From positions 1 through 9,673 of the forward strand of contig CAZGYD010000102.1 of NCBI GenBank assembly GCA_964530115.1: DNA of 9,673 nt, in the 5' to 3' direction. The translations under genes and the position numbers were made by a program. The first letter of the stretch is position 1. Each line of letters opens with the position of its first letter. Shown piece by piece: positions 6,456-9,673 of the stretch. The notes under the pieces are model-generated. The model searched no databases. It saw nothing but the letters and a program-made list of their open reading frames with translations, and was not told the DNA's origin. Source of the stretch: Fen-999 sp964530115. GTDB taxonomy: Bacteria > Pseudomonadota > Gammaproteobacteria > Burkholderiales > Rhodocyclaceae.

Positions 6456-6483
6456 AAGGGCGTCGGAAGCCTCCGGCGCCCTT
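6456..6483 (+). terminator. Strong hairpin between binding-protein and permease genes (attenuator or mRNA stabiliser)
   Basis: A 12-bp stem with one G-T wobble encloses the loop AGCC: AAGGGCGTCGGA pairs with TCCGGCGCCCTT. It lies 19 bases after the binding-protein stop and 21 before livH. The following TTGTCGTTTG is only weakly T-rich, so it probably acts as a partial terminator or 3' stabiliser. That would keep binding protein more abundant than the membrane parts, a common arrangement in ABC operons. Confidence 0.7.
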
Positions 6484-6504
6484 GTCGTTTGAAAGAATCG
6501 ACCA

Positions 6505-7539
6505 ATGGATCTGCAAATCGCGCTGTTGCTCGGCCAGGATGGCATCGTCACCGGCGCCATCTATGCGCTGCTGGCGCTGGCCCTGGTGCTGGTGTTCGCG
6601 GTCACGCGCGTGATCTTCATCCCGCAGGGCGAGTTCGTCGCCTACGGCGCCTTGACGCTGGCCGGCATCCAGAGCGGCCAGACACCCGGCACGATCTGGC
6701 TGCTGCTGGCGCTGGGCATCGCGGTGACGGCCGTCGACGCGCCGGCCAGCCTGCGCGCCGGAAGAGGGCGTTTGCTGCGGCTTGTCGCCAGCCAGCTCGT
6801 TTATCCAATCGTCATCATCGCGCTGCTGCTCGGCGGCTCCCCGCGCAACTGGCCGCTGCTGCTGCAGGTGCTGCTCGCGCTCGCGGTGGTGGTGCCGCTC
6901 GGCCCGCAGCTCTACCGCTTGGTCTATCAGCCGATCGCCGAAGCCACGGTGCTGGTGCTGCTGATCGCCTCGGTCGCGCTGCACCTGACCCTGGTCGGCC
7001 TGGGCCTGCTGTTCTTCGGCGCCGAAGGCTCGCGCACCCCGGCGTTTTCCGAAGCCTCTTTCGATCTCGGCGCGCTCACCGTCAGCGGCCAGAGCCTGTG
7101 GGTGATCGCCGCCAGTCTCTTCTTGATCGTCGCTCTCTACTTCTTCTTCGAGAAGAGCCTCTACGGCAAGGCCTTGCGCGCCACCGCGGTGAATCGCGCC
7201 GGCGCGCGGCTGATGGGCATCTCGACGACGCTGGCCGGCCGGCTGACCTTCCTGCTGGCGGCGGCGATCGGCGCGCTCTCCGGCATCCTGATCGCGCCGA
7301 TCACGACGGTGTATTACGACACCGGCTTCCTGATCGGCCTCAAAGGCTTCGTCGGCGCCATCATCGGCGGACTGGCGAGCTACCCGGTGGCGGCGGCGGG
7401 TGCGGTGCTGGTCGGCCTGCTCGAATCCTTCTCGTCCTTCTGGGCTTCGGCCTTCAAGGAAGTGATCGTGTTCACGCTGATCATCCCGGTGTTGCTATGG
7501 CGCTCGCTGACCACGCGCCACGTCGAGGAGGAGGAATGA
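6505..7539 (+). CDS. livH: LivH-type inner-membrane permease of the ABC transporter
   Basis: The permease has 344 residues with multiple hydrophobic helices. The N-terminus, GIVTGAIYALLALALVLVF followed by RVIFIPQGEFVAYGA, is the classic LivH entry. The cytoplasmic coupling loop that contacts the ATPase is at about 217-238 (KSLYGKALRATAVNRAGARL), followed by LMGI and a helix pair ending GALSGILIAP. GLKGFVGAIIGGLASYPVA near 278-297 is also conserved. It is longer than typical LivH (about 290-310); the extra length appears to lie around residues 75-140, between early membrane helices. The ribosome site is weak (GAAAG). The stop overlaps the next start (ATGA at 7536-7539), so the two are translationally coupled. 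It forms the membrane channel together with the LivM domain. Confidence 0.93.
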   Translation: MDLQIALLLGQDGIVTGAIYALLALALVLVFAVTRVIFIPQGEFVAYGALTLAGIQSGQTPGTIWLLLALGIAVTAVDAPASLRAGRGRLLRLVASQLVYPIVIIALLLGGSPRNWPLLLQVLLALAVVVPLGPQLYRLVYQPIAEATVLVLLIASVALHLTLVGLGLLFFGAEGSRTPAFSEASFDLGALTVSGQSLWVIAASLFLIVALYFFFEKSLYGKALRATAVNRAGARLMGISTTLAGRLTFLLAAAIGALSGILIAPITTVYYDTGFLIGLKGFVGAIIGGLASYPVAAAGAVLVGLLESFSSFWASAFKEVIVFTLIIPVLLWRSLTTRHVEEEE

Positions 7540-9290
7540 AGCCGCGCCTCGTCCTCGCCGCTTTCGTCCTGCTGCTGGCCGTGGCGCCGCTGGCGCTGCC
7601 CGAGTTCTACATCACGCTGCTCAATTACATCGGGCTCTATGCGCTGGTCGCGCTCGGCCTGGTGCTGCTGACGGGGATCGGCGGGCTGACCTCGTTCGGC
7701 CAGGCGGCGTTCGTCGGCATGGGTGCCTACGCGACCGCCTGGCTGACCACCGCCGCGTCCCTTCCTGGCTGGCTGCTGCCGTTGGCCCATCCCTGGGGTG
7801 GGCTGCTGCTCGGCATCGCGCTCACCACGCTGCTCGCGCTGCTCCTGGGCGCGCTGACCCTGCGCCTGTCCGGGCATTACCTGCCGCTGGGCACGCTCGC
7901 CTGGGGGATCTCGCTGTATTTCCTGTTCGGCAATCTCGAATTCCTCGGCGGCCATACCGGCATCGGCGGCATTCCGCCGCTCGCCGTCGCCGGCTTCGAA
8001 CTGCGCGACGGCCGGCAGTTCTTTTTCCTGATCTGGCTCGTGCTGCTCGCCGCAGTCTGGCTGACGCGCAACCTGCTCGACTCGCGCGCCGGCCGCGCGA
8101 TCCGCGCCCTCAAAGGCGGCTCGCTGATGGCCGAGGCGATGGGGGTCGACACCGGCCGCATGAAGATCGTCATCTTCCTGATCGCCGCGTTGTTCGCCTG
8201 CCTCTCCGGCTGGCTCTACGCGCACCTGCAGCGCTTCCTCAATCCGACGCCCTTCGGTCTTCACATCGGCATCGAGTATCTGTTCATGGCCGTGATCGGC
8301 GGGGCGGCGCACGTTTGGGGCGCGCTGGTCGGCGCGGCGGTGATCACGATCCTCAAGCAGTGGTTGCAGGACATCCTGCCGCAGCTGTTTGGCGCGACCG
8401 GCAACTTCGAGGTGATCGCCTTCGGCCTGCTGATGATCTTCGTGCTGCACCGCGCGCGCGAGGGTTTGTGGCCGATGCTCGCGCGCTTCGTGCCGGAGGC
8501 GGGGTGCCGGGCCACCAGCGCCGACTTTGCGCCGGCCACGCCGTTGCCGCGGCGCGCCGTTCCCGCGCCGGGCACGCTGCTGCTCGAAGTCGGCGAGGCG
8601 GTGAAGAAATTCGGCGGACTGGTCGCCAACGACCGGATGAGCCTCGCCGTCGCGGCGGGCGAGATCCTCGCCTTGATCGGCCCGAACGGCGCCGGCAAGT
8701 CGACGCTGTTCAACCTGATCACCGGCGTCGATCCGCCCACCAGCGGTTCGGTGCGCTTCCTCGGCCAGGAGGTGGCGGGCCGCTCTTCGCGCGCCATCGC
8801 CCGGATGGGCATGAGCCGCACCTTCCAGCACGTGCGCCTGCTGCCCGCGATGACGGTGCTGGAGAACGTCGCGCTGGGCGCGCACATGCGCGGCAGCCGG
8901 GGCGTCGTGCCGGCGATGCTGCATCTGGAGCGCGCCGAGGAGCGCCGGCTGCTGGCCGAGGCGGCGCGCCAGTGCGAGCGCGTCGGCCTCGGTGCGCACC
9001 TTCATGATGCCGCCGGTAGTCTGCCGCTCGGCAAGCAGCGCATCGTCGAGATCGCCCGGGCGCTGGCCGACTATCCGTGTCTGCTGCTTCTCGACGAGCC
9101 GGCTGCTGGGCTACGCTTCCGCGTGAAGCAGGAGCGAGCCGGACTGCTGTCCCAGCTGCGCGCCGTCGGCACGGGCATCATTCGGGTCGAGCCAGAAGTG
9201 GAGGTGGTGATGTCTCTGTCCGATCGAGGCGCGGTGAATGCGATTGGCCAGGAGATTACAGAAGGGCTGCTCCACGCTGTGCAACGGGCG
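7536..9290 (+). CDS. livM-livG: Fused LivM permease-LivG ATPase, reading frame broken near the C-terminus
   Basis: Residues 1 to about 310 form a LivM permease (GLTSFGQAAFVGMGAYAT near the start; coupling loop DSRAGRAIRALKGGS from 182; GGAAHVWGALVGA). After a linker, an ABC ATPase starts near 349: Walker A GPNGAGKST at 382-390, a Q-loop region around MSRTFQH, the LPLGKQ signature at 496-501, Walker B CLLLLDEP with Asp520 and Glu521. LivM-LivG fusions are known in betaproteobacteria. After Walker B, the segment 9101-9290 is one of two tandem diverged copies. This upstream copy has Pro553 (VEPE) where the H-loop His should be. The frame has no stop and stays open to the window end, but beyond 9290 it is out of register with the conserved C-terminus, which lies one frame over and ends at 9519. 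Without one 190-bp copy the gene would encode 597 residues, a normal size. Native activity of the ATPase is doubtful, unless this is an assembly artefact. Confidence 0.88.
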
Positions 9291-9480
9291 GGTGTCTGGG
9301 TTACGCTGCCCCTGCAAGCAGTCGATGGCGGGACGGCTGCGACAGCGGCGGGCGGACGGTATGTGCATCCTGCTGGTCGAGCACGACATGGAGGTCGTGA
9401 TGGATATGGCCGATCGCGTGGGCGTGGTGGAGTTGGGCAAGAGGGTTGCCGAAGGGCTGCCCCACGAGGTGATGAACGAC
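9101..9480 (+). repeat. Diverged 190-bp tandem repeat inside livG
   Basis: Positions 9101-9290 and 9291-9480 align without gaps at a constant offset of 190. By hand count about 122 of the first 180 positions match (about 68%), and GAAGGGCTGC is identical at 9261 and 9451. Both encode the LivG stretch from GLR after Walker B through the H-loop to EGL.HxV. Since 190 is 3n+1, the second copy is read in a different frame. The divergence is too high for a recent simple duplication. Confidence 0.85.
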
Positions 9481-9519
9481 ACGGCGGTGATCGAGGCCTA
9501 CCTGGGCGGAGTCGAGTGA
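9291..9519 (+). pseudogene. livG: Out-of-frame LivG C-terminal segment
   Basis: In the frame ending at TGA 9517-9519 the sequence reads KQSMAGRLRQRRADG, then CILLVEHDMEVVMDMADRV with the proper H-loop His (codon 9382-9384), and finishes AEGLPHEV followed by AVIEAYLGGVE, the standard LivG C-terminus. It is not in frame with the Walker A/B part. No ribosome site is seen before any internal ATG, so it is probably untranslated or made only as a fragment. The stop is followed at once by livF, as expected for the true operon end of livG. Confidence 0.85.
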
Positions 9520-9520
9520 G

Positions 9521-9673
9521 ATGGATACCACGCGCCCAGAACCGCTCCTTTCCGTCACCGATCTGTGCGTCTCTTATGGCAAGGTCGAGGCGCTGCACCA
9601 TGTCTCGTTGCGGTTGCTCCCGGGACAGATCGTCACCGTGCTCGGCCCCAATGGCGCCGGCAAGACCACGTTG
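9521..9673 (+). CDS. livF: LivF-type ABC ATPase, N-terminal part (runs off window)
   Basis: The 51 codons run to the window end. After a short variable start (MDTTRPEP) comes LLSVTDLCVSYGKVEALHHV with the A-loop Tyr, then VTVLGPNGAGKTTL, a complete Walker A. It begins one base after the livG stop, the usual tight spacing of livG and livF. It would pair with LivG as the second ATPase of the transporter. The remaining motifs lie beyond the window. Confidence 0.93.
   Translation, partial: MDTTRPEPLLSVTDLCVSYGKVEALHHVSLRLLPGQIVTVLGPNGAGKTTL

Noticed and set aside
7380..9005. Very long minus-strand open frame (541 codons) opposite livH/livM-livG
   Set aside because: The product is low-complexity (Arg/Gln/Glu-rich) text typical of the antisense of GC-rich membrane genes; the plus strand has clear family motifs.
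9270..9310. Programmed ribosomal frameshift joining the two livG frames
   Set aside because: No slippery heptamer with a following structure was seen, and the frame change is fully explained by the 190-bp repeat; a frameshift would still leave two H-loop segments.

Overview
The window looks like part of a high-GC betaproteobacterial chromosome, most likely Rhodocyclales or similar. This is inferred from codon use, the fused LivM-LivG architecture and the type of solute-binding protein. It may be a draft or metagenomic assembly. It has two parts: a mobile-element scrap heap (about 1-4282) and a transporter locus (4412 to the end).

Mobile part. Bases 2-112 are the C-terminal end of a probable IS630-type transposase. 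It overlaps by four bases the start of a DUF3987/YfjI-like gene, a family typical of prophages and integrative elements. That gene is cut by a complete IS256-family element (1019-2433). The target was duplicated as nine bases (1010-1018 = 2434-2442), and removing the IS plus one copy restores an uninterrupted reading frame of 485 codons. After the gene come a short 9-bp repeat tract, two hairpins and, on the minus strand, a tRNA-like sequence (3093-3170). Its D-stem, anticodon arm and variable loop closely resemble initiator tRNA-Met (anticodon CAU), but it lacks the usual GG in the D-loop and TTC in the T-loop. A complete IS1595-family element (3242-4274, 8-bp target duplication) sits 63 bp outside the 5' end of the tRNA-like sequence.

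Transporter part. A TSUP-family (TauE/SafE) membrane protein is followed by a branched-chain amino acid-type ABC transporter operon: periplasmic binding protein, hairpin, LivH permease, fused LivM permease-LivG ATPase, and the start of LivF. The binding protein resembles the subfamily associated with aromatic acid uptake, so the substrate may be an aromatic acid rather than leucine (inference).

The livG part is abnormal. About 190 bp encoding the stretch after the Walker B motif occurs twice in tandem (9101-9290 and 9291-9480). By my hand count the copies are about 68% identical without gaps. Because 190 is not a multiple of three, the proper C-terminus lies in another frame from the rest of the gene. 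The upstream copy has lost the H-loop histidine (Pro instead) and the downstream copy keeps it. The main points for follow-up are the tRNA-like element and this chimeric livG.
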